Of a stretch of DNA of 64,000 bases, positions 1 to 11,056 are shown piece after piece. The first letter of the stretch is position 1, and every line of letters begins with the position of its first letter. This DNA comes from Aegilops tauschii subsp. strangulata (Eukaryota; Streptophyta; Magnoliopsida; Poales; Poaceae), in the NCBI RefSeq assembly GCF_002575655.3, contig NC_053035.3, forward strand, positions 374,457,792 through 374,521,791. The letters are read 5' to 3'. The notes below the pieces were generated by a model. The model saw only the letters and a program-made list of their open reading frames with translations. It made no database searches and had not been told where the DNA came from. A program made the position numbers and the translations under genes.

Positions 1-759
1 TCCTGCTCGTCCTCGAGTAGGTAAATGATAAAAATAGAATTTTTGATGTGGAATGCTACTTGGAATAATTTTCAATGTAATTCTCCTAATTGTGGTATGA
101 ATGTTCAAATCCGAAAGATTCAAGACAAAAGTTTAATATTGACATAAAAAATAATAATACTTCAAGCATAATTAACTAAGCAATTATGTCTTCTCAAAAT
201 AACATGGCCAAAGAAAGTTATCCCTACAAAATCATATAGTCTGGCTATGCTCTATCTTCATCACACAAAATATTTAAATCATGCACAACCCCGATGACAA
301 GCCAAGCAATTGTTTCATACTTTTGATGTTCTCAAACTTTTCAATCTTCACGCAATACATGAGCGTGAGCCATGGACATAGTACTATATGTGGAATAGAA
401 TGGTGGTTGTGGAGAAGGCAAAAAAGGAGAAGATAGTCTCACATCAACTAGGCGTATCAACGGGCTATGGAGATGCCCATCAATAGATATCAATGTGAGT
501 GAGTACGGATTGCTATGCAGCGGATGCACTAGAGCTATAAGTATATGAAAGCTCAACAAAAGAAACTAAGTGGGTGTGCATCCAACTCGCTTGCTCACGA
601 AGACCTAGCACATTTTGAGGAAGCCCATCATTGGAATATACAAGCCAAGTTCTATAATGAAAATTTCCCACTAGTATATGAAAGTGATATCATAGGAGAC
701 TCTCTAGATCATGGTGCTACTTTGAAGCACAAGTGTGGTAAAAGAATAGTAGCATTGTC

Positions 760-762
<3 letters not shown>

Positions 763-803
<41 letters not shown>
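763..803. repeat. (TC)n microsatellite
   Basis: About 20 uninterrupted TC units inside the non-coding part of element A. It makes an apparent ORF read as a run of Ser-Leu on the plus strand. Confidence 0.95.
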
Positions 804-807
<4 letters not shown>

Positions 808-2054
808 GTTTGGCCTTTTCTCCTTTTTTATAGCCTTTCTCTCTTTTTTTTATTTAGTCCGGAGTCTCATCCCGACTTATGGGGGAATCATAGTCTCCAT
901 CATCCTTTCCTCACTTGGGACAATGCTCTAATAATGATGATCATCACACTTTTCTTTACAACTCAACAATTACAACTCAATACTTAGAACAAGATATGAC
1001 TCTATGTGGATGCCTCCGGCGGTATACCGGGATATGCAATGAATCAAGAGTGACATGTATGAAAGAGTTATGAATGGTGGCTTTGCCACAAATACGATGT
1101 CAACTACATGATCATGCAAAGCAATATGACAATGATGAAGCGTGTCATAGTAAACGGAACGGTGGTAAGCTGCATGGCAATATATCTCGGAATGGCTATG
1201 GAAATGCCATGATAGGTAGGTATGGTGGCTGTTTTGAGGAAGGTATATGGTGGGTGTATGATACCGGCGAAAAGTGCGCGGTATTAGAGAGGCTAGCAAT
1301 GGTGGAAGGATGAGAGTGCGTATAATCCATGGACTCAACATTAGTCATAAGAACTCATATACTTGTTGGAAAAATCTACAAGTTATCAAAGCAAAGTATT
1401 ACGCGCATTCTCCTAGGGGATAGATTGGTAGGAAAAGACCATCGCTCGTCCCCGACCGCCACTCATAAGGAAGACAATCAATAAATAAATCATGCTCCGA
1501 CTTCATCACATAATGGTTCACCATACGTGCATGCTACGGGAATCAAAAACTTTAACACAAGTATTTCTCAAATTCACAACTACTCAACTAGCATGACTCT
1601 AATATTACCATCTTCATATCTCAAAACAATTATCAAGTATCAAACTTCTCATAGTATTCAACACACTCATAAGATTTTTTTACTAATCTTGGATGCCTAT
1701 CATAATTAAAGAAAATTACCATGCTGTTTTGTAGGACTCTCAAAATAATATAAGTGAAGCATGAGAGAACAATAGTTTCTATAAAACAAATCCACCACCG
1801 TGCTCTAAAAGATATAAGTGAAGCACTAGAGCAAAAACTATATAGCTCAAAAGATATAAGTGAAGCACATCAAGTATTCTAACAAATTCCGAATCATGTG
1901 TGTCTCTCTAAAAAAGGTGTGTACAGCAAGGATGATTGTGGTAAACTAACAAACAAAGACTCAAATCATACAAGACGCTCCAAGCAAAACACATATCATG
2001 TGGTGCATAAAAATATAGCTCCAAGTAAAGTTACCGATGGATGAGGACGAAAGA

Positions 2055-2132
2055 GGGGATGCCTTCCGGGGCATCCCCAAGCTTTGGCTTTTAGGTGTCC
2101 TTAGATTATATTGGGGTTCCATGGGAATCCCC
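2055..2132 (-). other. Paired hairpins in 3' non-coding region of element A
   Basis: The arms GGGGATGCC (2055-2063) and GGCATCCCC (2070-2078) form a perfect 9-bp stem with a 6-base loop. About 35 bases away a second hairpin is formed by GGGGTTCC (2113-2120) and GGAATCCCC (2124-2132), with one bulged base. On the minus strand each is preceded by AAGCTT or a near match. The same paired arrangement occurs in element Z. Confidence 0.75.
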
Positions 2133-2806
2133 AAGCTTAGGATCTTGCCACTCCTTGTTCCATAATCCATCAAATCTTTTACCCAAAACTTGAAAACTTC
2201 ACAACACAAAACTTAACAGAAAATCTCGTGAGATCCGTTAGCGAAAGAAAACAAAACACCACTTCAAGGTAATGTAATGAACTCATTATTTATTTATATT
2301 GGTGTTAAAACTACTGTATTCCAACTTATCTATGGTTTATAAATTCTTTTACTAGCCATAGATTCATCAAAATAAGCAAACACCACACGAAAAACAGAAT
2401 CTGTCAAAAACAGAACAGTATGTAGTAATCTGTAACTAACGCAAACTTCTGGAACTCTAAAAGTTCTTCCAAAATAGGACGACCTAAATAATTTGTTTAT
2501 TGATCTGCTGCAATTGGAATCAATATCATATCACGTTCTGGTAATTTTTAACAATTGTTTTCGTGAACAGAAAGTTTCTGGAATTTTCAGCAAGATCAAA
2601 TAACTATCATCCAAGAAGTTCCTATAGGTTTAACTTGGCACAAACACTAATTAAAACATAAAAACAAATTTAACCAGAGGCTAGATCAAATATTTATTAC
2701 TAAACAGAAGCAAAAAGCAAAAAAAACTAAAAATAAAATTGGGTTGCCTCCCAACAAGCGATATCGTTTAACGCCCCTAGCTAGGCATTGATAATTTCGA
2801 TGATGC

Positions 2807-3640
2807 TCACATGAAATGCAAGAATTGAAGCACAAAGAGAGCATCATAAAGCATATGAAAAACACATCTAAGTCTAACATACTTCCTATGCATAGGCATC
2901 TTGTATGCAAACAAATTATCATAGCAAGCAAAAACTAGCATATGCAAGGAAGAGGAAAGAAACAATAGCAATCTCAACATAACGAGAGGTAATTTAGCAA
3001 CATGAAAATTTCTACAACCATATTTTTCTCTCTCATAATAATTACATATGGGATCATAAGAAAATTTAACAAAATAGCTATCACATAAAATATTTTCAAC
3101 ACGATCCACATGCATGCGAAGTTGGCACTCTTCCAAAATAGTGGGATCAACATTAACTAAAGTCATGACCTCGCCAAACCCACTTTTATCAAAAATTTCA
3201 TAAGATTGAACATTTTCCAAATATGTGGGATCTAAAGTTGACACTTTTCCAAACCCACTTTCAATATTATTGCAAACATTATTATCAATGTCATATTCAT
3301 CATGGGGAGTAAGTAAATTTTCAAGATCGTAAGAAGAATCACCCGAATCATGATCATTGCAACAAGTAGAGGACATAGCAAAACTAGCATCCCCAAGATT
3401 AATGTTTTGCATATTATTGGCATAATTTACATCAATAGAATTTATAATAAAATCATTGCAATCATGCTTTTTATTCAAAGATCTATCATGAATCGCTTCA
3501 TAAAGTACTTCATCACAATTTTCAGATTCACGAACTTCAAGCAAAACCTCATAAAGATAATCTAGTGCACTCAACTCACTAGCAATAGGTTCATCATAAT
3601 TGGATCTCTTAAAGAGATTAGAAAGTGGATGAGGATCCAT
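2807..3640 (-). CDS. Unknown ORF with duplicated SGFG motif (element A copy)
   Basis: 277 codons from the first ATG after the primer-binding site, the only sizeable ORF of the element. I cannot assign a function. It is acidic and rich in Asp and Asn. It contains two copies of a motif, SGFGKVSTL (about residues 128-136) and SGFGEVMTL (about 153-161), each followed by a DPT...LE stretch. The C-terminal third has a hydrophobic segment (LPLVMLRLLLFL) and a conserved ending around PMHR.YVRL.C. The same plan is present in the ORF at 58187-59170 of element Z, so this is a family-specific protein. A frameshift near the C-terminus is likely, because the continuation matching Z (CFMMLSLCFNS) is in another frame around 2800-2870. 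It could be a diverged gag or an accessory or envelope-like protein; none of these is shown. Confidence 0.6.
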   Translation of the reverse strand: MDPHPLSNLFKRSNYDEPIASELSALDYLYEVLLEVRESENCDEVLYEAIHDRSLNKKHDCNDFIINSIDVNYANNMQNINLGDASFAMSSTCCNDHDSGDSSYDLENLLTPHDEYDIDNNVCNNIESGFGKVSTLDPTYLENVQSYEIFDKSGFGEVMTLVNVDPTILEECQLRMHVDRVENILCDSYFVKFSYDPICNYYEREKYGCRNFHVAKLPLVMLRLLLFLSSSLHMLVFACYDNLFAYKMPMHRKYVRLRCVFHMLYDALFVLQFLHFM

Positions 3641-3840
3641 AAAATCTTAGCAAGCGAAAATGCAAGCAAAAAGAAGGCACATGGTAACACAAGATTGAAC
3701 GGAGGAAGGGCGAATAAAACGGCAAGGGTGAAGTGGGGGAGAGGAAAACGAGAGGCAAATGGCAAATAATGTAATGCGAGGGATAAGAGTTTGTGATGGG
3801 TACTTGGTATGTCTTGACTTGACTTGACTTGGCGCGAATC

Positions 3841-3858
3841 TCCCCGGCAATGGCGCCA
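3841..3858 (-). other. Primer-binding site of element A
   Basis: Minus-strand TGGCGCCATTGCCGGGGA, one base off TGGCGCCGTTGCCGGGGA, which complements the 3' end of plant tRNA-Asp (CCCGGCAACGGCGCCA). This primer is typical of Athila-lineage gypsy elements. Confidence 0.85.
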
Positions 3859-3869
3859 GAAATCCTTCT

Positions 3870-5453
3870 TGCTACCTCTTGAGCACTGCGTTGGTTTTCC
3901 CTTGAAGAGGAAAGGGTGATGCAGTAAAGTAGCGTAAGTATTTCCCTCAGTTTTTGAGAACCAAGGTATCAATCTAGTAGGAGACCACGCTCAAGTCCCG
4001 CGCACCTACACAAACAAATAAGAACCTCGCAACCAACGCAATAAAGGGGTTGTCAATCCCTTCACGGTCACTTACGAGAGTGAGATCTGATAGATATGAT
4101 AAGATAATATTTTTGGTATTTTTATGATAAAGAGAAATAAAGATGCAAAGTAAAATTAAAGGCAATAGAAATAGCTAAGTGTCGGAAGATTAATATGATG
4201 GAGAATAGACCCGGGGGCCATAGGTTTCACTAGTGGCTTCTCTCAATTTAGCATAAGTATTACGGTGGGTGAACAAATTACTGTCGAGCAATTGATAGAA
4301 TTAAGCGTAGTTATGAGAATATCTAGGTATGATCGTGTATATAGGCATCACGTCCGTGACAAGTAGACCGACTCCTGCCTGCATCTACTAATATTACTCC
4401 ACACATCGACCGCTATCCAGCATGCATCTAGAGTATTAAGTTCATAAGAACAGAGTAACGCTTTAAGCAAGATGACATGATGTAGAGGGATAAACTCATG
4501 CAATATGATATAAACCCCATCTTGTTATCCTCGATGGCAACAATACAATACGTGCCTTGCTGCCCCTGCTGTCACTGGGAAAGGACACCGCAAGATTGAA
4601 CCCAAAGCTAAGCACTTCTCCCATTGCAAGAAAGATCAATCTAGTAGGCCAAACCAAACTGATAATTCGAAGAGACTTGCAAAGATAACCAATCATACAT
4701 AAAAGAATTCAGAGAAGATTCAAATATTGTTCATAGATAAACTTGATCATAAACCCACAATTCATCGGTCTCGACAAACACACTGCAAAAGAAGAATAGA
4801 TCGAATAGATCTCCAAGAGAATCGAGGAGAACTTTGTATTGAGATCCAAAGAGAGAGAAGAAGCCATCTAGCTAATAACTATGGACCCGAAGGTCTGAGG
4901 TAAACTACTCACACATCATCGGAGAGGCTATGGTGTTGATGTAGAAGCCCTCCGTGATCAATGCCCCCTCCGGCAGGACGCCGGAAAAGGCCCCAAGATG
5001 GGATCTCACGGGTACATAAGGTTGCAGTGGTGGAATTAGGTTTTCATGGATGCCTCTGATGGTTTGGGGGTACGTAGGTATATATAGGAGGAAGAAGTAC
5101 GTCGGTGGAGCAACGTGGGCCCCACGAGGGTGGAGGGCGCGCCTGGGGGGGTAGGCACCCCCCTGCCTCGTGCTCTCCTCGTTGATTACTTTACGTGGAC
5201 TTAAGGTCCTCTAGATCACGTTTGTTCCGAAAATCCCGTTCCCGAAGGTTTCATTCCGTTTGGACTCCGTTTGATATTCTTTTTTTGCGAAACACTGAAA
5301 TAGGCAAAAACAGCAATTTGGGCTGGGCCTCCGGTTAATATGTTAGTCCCAAAAATAATATAAAAGTGTATAATAAAGCCCATTAAACATCCAAAACAGA
5401 ATATAATATAGCATGGAACCATCAAAAATTATAGATACGTTGGAGACGTATCA
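3870..5453 (-). repeat. 5' LTR of element A
   Basis: About 1.58 kb. On the minus strand it begins TGATACGTCTCCAACGTATC at 5453 and ends GTAGCA at 3870, giving TG...CA termini. It is followed after 11 bases by the primer-binding site. A GC-rich inverted repeat (CACGAGG near 5130, CCTCGTG near 5165) lies in the U3-like part. Its start is close to those of the Z and J LTRs but its 3' part differs, so it is a separate subfamily. Confidence 0.88.
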
Positions 5454-7027
5454 CTTTTCCATAAGATATTTTATAGAAGCATGATCAATGTGAACAATCA
5501 CTTTGGAATCAACAATGTAAGATCTGAATTTATCACAAGAAAACACAACTGCTAAAAATTCTTTTTCAGTAGTAGCATAATTTGTTTGGGCACTGTCTAG
5601 AGTTTTACAAGCATAATGGATAAAATTAAATTTCTTATCAACTCTTTGTCCTAGAACAACACCAATATCATAATCGCTAGCATCACACATAATTTCAAAA
5701 GGCAAGTTCCAATCAGGTGGTTGAACTATAGGTGTAGAAGTTAAGGCTTTCTTAAGTGATTCAAAGGCTTCTACACAATCATCATCAAAAACAAATGGAA
5801 CATCCTTTTGTAAAAGATTTGTAAGAGGCCTAGAAATTTTAGAGAAGTCTTTAATAAACCTCCTATAGAAACCGACATGACCTAGGAAACTACGAATACC
5901 TTTAATATCTTTGGGACATCGCATTTTCTCAATTGCATCAACTTTAGCTTTATCCACCTCAATACCTCGTTCAAAAATTTTATGCCCCAAGACAATACCT
6001 TCATTAACCATAAAGTGGCACTTCTCCCAATTCAAGACAAGATTAGTTTGTTCACATCTCTGCAAAACTCGATCAAGGTTGCGTAAGCAATCATCAAAAG
6101 AAGTTCTGTAAACGGAAAAATCATCCATGAAAACCTCAACAATCTTTTCACAAAAATCAAAGAATATAACAGTCATACATCTTTGAAAGGTGGCAGGTGC
6201 ATTACATAAACCACAAGGCATACATCTATAGGCATAAGTTCCAAAAGGACAAGTAAAGGTGGTCTTCTCTTGATCAGGTTGTGAAACATGTATTTGAGAG
6301 AAACCAGAATATCCATCAAGGAAACAAAACTCTGTGTGCTTAGATAATCTTTCTAGCATTTTATCAATAAAAGGTAGAGGGTAATGATCTTTTCTAGTAG
6401 CTTTATTTAATTATCTAAAATCAATTACCATTCTATAACCAGTAACAATTCTTTGTGGAATTATTTCATTTTTGTCATTAGGAACAACGACAATACCTCC
6501 CTTCTTAGGGACACAGTGAACGGGACTTACCCATCTACGATCAGCTATGGGATAGATTATACCTGCTTCCAGAGGCTTTAGTATTTTAGTTCTTACCACT
6601 TCTTTCATCTTAGGATTCAAACGTCGTTGGTGATCAAAAACGGGTTTAGCATCAGGTCCATATTAATCTTGTGTTGACATAGAGTGGGACTAATGCCCTT
6701 AAGATCATCAAGAGTATATCCAATAGCAGCATGGTGCTTCTTCAGAATTTTCAATAATCTTTCTTCTTCATGTTCTTAAAGGTTAGCACTAATAATAATA
6801 GGATATATCTTTTTCTCTTCGAGATAAGCATATTTCGAAGTGCCTGGCAATTGTTTTAATTCAAACATAGGATCATCTTTAGGTGGAGGAGGACCTCCTA
6901 GAGTTTCGATAGGCAAATTGTGTTTAAGTAGAGGTTGTTGTTCAAAGAATATTTTATCTATTGCATTTCTTACACGCAATTTCATATCATTTTCATGGTC
7001 TGGAAAATATTGTTCTAAAGGATCAGT
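5454..7027 (-). pseudogene. Element B pol: spacer, reverse transcriptase and RNase H (broken)
   Basis: The protein reads from 7027 leftward in pieces: a pre-RT spacer (7027-6776), the RT N-terminus (6620-6411, with GIIYPIADRRWVSPVHCVPK), then 302 codons (6359 down) with the RT core and RNase H start. The catalytic box is FMDD at 6131-6120 (minus), intact for both aspartates. Further on are VLGH, FYRRFIKDFS and the RNase H-like FEIMCDASDYDIGVVLG and YATTEKEFLAVVF, all standard for Ty3/gypsy pol. Breaks: stops or frame changes near 6780, 6660 and 6410. The frame ends at HIDHASIKYLMEK where the LTR of A begins. The enzyme would copy the element's RNA into DNA in a virus-like particle. Confidence 0.85.
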
Positions 7028-7032
7028 AGGAG

Positions 7033-8554
7033 TGATACGTCCATTTTGCATCATGCTTTTATATCGATATTTATTGCATTATGGGCTGTTATTACACTTT
7101 ATGTCACAATACTTATGCCTATTCTCTCTTATTTTACAAGGTTTACATAAAGAGGGAGAATGCCGACAGCTGGAATTATGGGCTGGAAAAGGAGCAAATA
7201 TTAGAGACCTATTCTGCACAACTCCAAAAGTCCTGAAACTCCACGGAAGTTATTTTTGGAAATAATAAAAATATTGAGCGAAAGAAATACCAGAGGGGGC
7301 CCACACCCTGGCCACGAGGGTGGGGGGCACGCCCTACCCCCCTGGGCGCGCCCCCTGCCTCGTGGCCCCCCTGGTGGCCCTCCGGTGCCCATCTTCTGCT
7401 ATATGAAGTCTTTCGTCCGAGGAAAAATCATAAGCAAGCTTTCGGGACAAGACTCCACCGCCACGAAGCGGAACCTTGGCGGAACCAATCTAGGGCTCTG
7501 GCGGAGCTGTTCTGCCGGGGACACTTCCCTCCGGGAGGGGGAAATCATCGCCATCTTCATCACCAACTTTCCTCTCATCGAGAGGGGGCAAATCTCCATC
7601 AACATCTTCACCAGCACCATCTCCTCTCAAACCCTAGTTCATCTCTTGTATCCCATTCTTGTCTCTAAGTCTGAGATTGGTACTTGTAGGTTGCTAGTAG
7701 TGTTGATTACTCCTTGTAGTTGATGCTAGTTGGTTTATTTGGTGGAAGATCATATGTTCAGATCCTATATGCATATTAATACTCCTCTGATTATGAACAT
7801 GAATATGCTTTGTGAGTAGTTACGTTTGTTCCTGGGGACATGGGAGAAGTCTTGCTATTAGTAGTCATGTGAATTTGGTATTCGTTCGATATTTTGATGA
7901 GATGTATGTTGTCTCTCCTCTAGTGGTGTCATGTGAACATCGACTACATGACACTTCACTATTATTTGGGCCTAGAGGAAGGCATTGGGAAGTAATAAGT
8001 AGATGATGGGTTGCTAGAGTGACAGAAGCTTAAACCCTAGTTTATGCGTTGCTTTGTAAGGGGCTGATTTGGATCCCTATGTTTCATGCTATGGTTAGGT
8101 TTACCTTAATACTTCTTTTGTAGTTGCGGATGCTTGCAATAGGAGTTAATCATAAGTGGGATGCTTGTCCAAGTAAGGACAGCACCCAAGCACCGGTCCA
8201 CCCACATATCAAATTATCAAAGTACCGAACGTGAATCATATGAACGTGATGAAAACTAGCTTGACGATAATTCCCATGTGTCCTCGGGAGCGCTTTTCTC
8301 TATATAAGAGTTTGTCCAGGCTTGTCCTTCGCTATAAAAAGGATTGGGCCACCTTGCTGCACTTTATTTACTTTTGTTACTTGTTGCTCGTTACAAAGTA
8401 CCTTATCACAAAACTATCTATTACCTATAATTTCAGTGCTTGCAGAGAATACCTTGCTGAAAACTGCTTATCATTTCCTTCTGCTCCTCGTTGGGTTCGA
8501 CACCCTTACTTATCGAAAGGGCTATGATAGATCCCCTATACTTGTGGGTCATCA
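7033..8554 (+). repeat. 5' LTR of element C
   Basis: 1522 bp, from TGATACGTCCATTTTGCATC to CTTGTGGGTCATCA, with TG/CA ends. From about 7204 onward it pairs closely with 11057-12408. A perfect 9-bp inverted repeat GCCACGAGG (7311-7319) and CCTCGTGGC (7358-7366) lies in the GC-rich U3 part. Apparent ORFs in this GC-rich segment are not protein. Confidence 0.9.
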
Positions 8555-8565
8555 AGACTCTTTTC

Positions 8566-8583
8566 TGGCGCCGTTGCCGGGGA
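8566..8583 (+). other. Primer-binding site of element C
   Basis: TGGCGCCGTTGCCGGGGA, 11 bases after the LTR; complementary to the 3' end of plant tRNA-Asp. Confidence 0.88.
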
Positions 8584-8660
8584 GTGAAGCGCCTTTGGTA
8601 GGTGGAATTTGGTAAGGAAAAATTTATATAGTGTGCTGAAATTTACTGTCACTTGTTACT

Positions 8661-9706
8661 ATGGAAAGTAATCCTCTGAGGGGCTTGTTCGGGGTATCTT
8701 CACCCCGACCAGTATAGCAAAGAGTTGCTCCTCAACCTACTGAACCTACTGAAAATGTCTACTTTGAAATTCGATCGGGTATGATAGAGAAACTGCTAGC
8801 TAATCCTTTTGCAGTAGATGGAACATTGCATCCCGATTTACACTTAATCTATATGGATGAAGTTTGTGGATTATTTAAGCTTGCAGGTATGCCCGATGAT
8901 GTTATCAAGAAGAAGGTCTTCCCTTTATCTTTGAAGGGGGATGCATTGACATGGTATAGGCTATGTGATGATATGGGCTCATGGGACTACAAGCGATTGA
9001 AATTGGAATTTCATCAGAAGTTTTATCCTATGCATCTTGTTCATCATGATCGTAATTATATATATAATTTTTGGCCTCGCGAAGGAGAAAGCATCTCTCA
9101 AGCTTGTGGGAGGCTTAAGTCAATGTTATATTCATGCCCCAATCATGAGCTCTCAAGATAAATGATTATTCAAAAAATTTATGCTCGGCTTCCGGACAAC
9201 AATCGCTCCATACTCGATACTTCTTGTACTGATTCCTTTATGATGAAGACTGTTGAATTCAAATGGAATTTATTGGAAAGAATTAAACGCAACTCTGAAG
9301 ATTGGGATCTCGAGAAGGTAAGGAGTCAGGTATAACACCTAAGTTTGATTGTGTTAAATCTTTTATGGATACCGATGTTTTCCGTAAATTTAGCACTAAA
9401 TATGGACTTGACTCTGAGATAGTAGCTTATTTCTGTGAATCCTTTGCTGCTCACGTTGATCTCCCTAAGGAGAAGTGGTTTAAATATAATCCTCCCATAG
9501 AAGTAAAAGTAGTTGCACCTATTAAAGTTGAAGAAAAGACTATCACTTATAATGATCCTATTGTTCCTACTGCTTATGTTGAGAAACCACCTTTTCCTGT
9601 TAGGATAAAGGATCATGCTAAAGCTTCAACTGTTGTCAACAAAAGTAATATTAGAACTTATACACCCCCTGAGCAAGTTAAAGCTGAACCTAATATTACT
9701 ATTGTG
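8661..9706 (+). pseudogene. Element C gag, truncated and frameshifted
   Basis: The likely start is the ATG at 8661 (MESNPLRGLFGV). An in-frame TAG follows near 8716. The main readable part, 8781-9161, is a retrotransposon gag capsid domain (FPLSLKGDALTWYRLCDD and the matching helix after it). It stops at 9162, reads on, then changes frame near 9300 into the gag C-terminal part (EESGIT-like start to TPPEQVKAEPN). The same protein is on the minus strand in element B. Its true C-terminus, zinc knuckle and protease are missing because the sequence switches near 9706 into LTR remnant D. Gag would form the particle that holds the element's RNA. Confidence 0.8.
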
Positions 9707-11056
9707 GAATATTTGTGATTTTTGGGAAGTAAAATCAACGCGAGACGGTGCCCGAGGTGGCCACGAGGGTGGGGCCCACTCCCACTCCAGGCAGGCGCGC
9801 CCCTGACCCTCGTGGCCACCCCGTAAGGCGGTTGGTGCCCTTCTTTCGCCCAAGAAAGCTAATTTCTGGATAGAGATCGTGTCCAAAATTCAGCCCAATC
9901 GGAGTTACGGATCTCTCGTTATAAAAGAAACGGTGAAAGGCCATATCTGAGAACGCAGAAACAGAGAGAGACAGAGAGACAGATCCAATCGGAGGGGCTC
10001 TCGCCCCTCCCACGCCATGGAGACCATGGACTAGAGGGGGAACCCTTCTCCCATCTAGGGAGAAGGTCAACGAAGAAGAAGAAGGAGGGGGGCTCTCTCC
10101 CCCTCGCTTCCAGTGGCGCCGGAACGCCGCCGGGGGCCATCATCATCACCGCAATCTTCACCAACAACTTCACCGCCATCATCACCAACTCTTCCCCCCT
10201 CTATGCAGCGGTGTAACCTCTCTCTTACCCGCTGTAATCTCTACTTAAACATGGTGCTCAACGCTATATATTATTTCCCAATGATGTATGGCTATCCTAT
10301 GATGTTTGAGTAGATCCGTTTTGTCCTATGGGTTATTTGATGATCAAGATTGGTTTGAGTTGCATGTTTTAATATTGGTGCTATCATATGGTGCTCTCCG
10401 TGTCGCGCAAGCGTGAGGGATCCCCGCTGTAGGGTGTTGCAATACGTTCATGATTCGCTTATAGTGGGTTGCGTGAGTGACTGAAACACAAACCCGAGTA
10501 AGGGGGTTGTTGCGTATGGGATAAAGAGGACTTGATACTTTAATGCTATGGTTGGGTTTTACCTTAATGATCTTTAGTAGTTGCGGATGCTTGCTAGAGT
10601 TCCAATCATAAGTGCATATGATCCAAGTAGAGAAAGTATGTTAGCTTATGCCTCTCCCTCAAATAAAATTGCAATAATGATTACCGGTCTAGTTATCGAT
10701 TGCCTAGGGACAAATAACTTTCTCGTGACAAAAAGCTCTCTACTAAAACTAATTTAGTTGTTTTTTTTATCTAAACAGCCCCTACTTTTTATTTACATGC
10801 TCTTTACTTTCTTGCAAACCTATCCAACAACACCTACAAAGTACTTCTAGTTTCATACTTGTTCTAGGTAAAGCGGACGTCAAGTGTGCGTAGAGTTGTA
10901 TCGGTGGTCGATAGAACTTGAGGGAATATTTGTTCTACCTTTAGCTCCTCGTTGGGTTCGACACTCTTACTTATCGAAAGAGGCTACAACAATAATTCTC
11001 CGTTCGTTTTTATCCCGTTTGGACTCCATTTGATCCCCTATACTTGTGGGTTATCA
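9707..11056 (+). repeat. LTR remnant D (5'-truncated, rearranged)
   Basis: Colinear with the inside and 3' end of solo LTR E (14318-15806), in plus orientation: shared landmarks include ATGCAGCGGTGTAAC, CTTAAACATGGTGCTCAACG and the terminus CTTGTGGGTTATCA at 11056. Its first part is missing; it joins C's gag near 9706 and touches C's 3' LTR at 11057. No target duplication remains. A perfect 15-bp inverted repeat (GGTGGCCACGAGGGT at 9756-9770 and its complement at 9806-9820) forms a strong hairpin. About 43 bp at 10991-11033 is an inverted copy of this LTR family's own 5' part (compare 15596-15640). Confidence 0.8.

Larger units (their letters stand above)
1..5453 (-). mobile_element. Element A: non-autonomous Athila-like LTR retrotransposon, 3' end cut by window edge
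   Basis: Read on the minus strand it starts with an LTR (5453 down to 3870), then a tRNA-Asp-type primer-binding site, one ORF (3640-2807) and about 2.8 kb of AT-rich non-coding DNA to the window edge. The last bases (CCTACTCGAGGACGAGCAGG on minus) resemble the stretch usually found just before the 3' LTR, so little is missing. No gag, protease, RT or integrase is visible, so it must have moved with enzymes supplied in trans. Position 5454 lies inside the RNase H coding region of element B on the same strand, so A landed in B; the right-hand target copy would be 5454-5458 (ctttt), its partner is outside the window. The non-coding part also has three copies of GATATAAGTGAAGCA or a close variant (near 1750, 1811, 1853). 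Confidence 0.85.

Noticed and set aside
545..931. 128-codon ORF with a Ser-Leu run
   Set aside because: Caused by the (TC)n microsatellite at 763-803 in a non-coding region.
7256..7723. 155-codon plus-strand ORF, and its near copy at 11128-11577
   Set aside because: Both lie in the GC-rich part of the same LTR and are open by composition; they have no domain and the two copies are just the two LTRs of element C.
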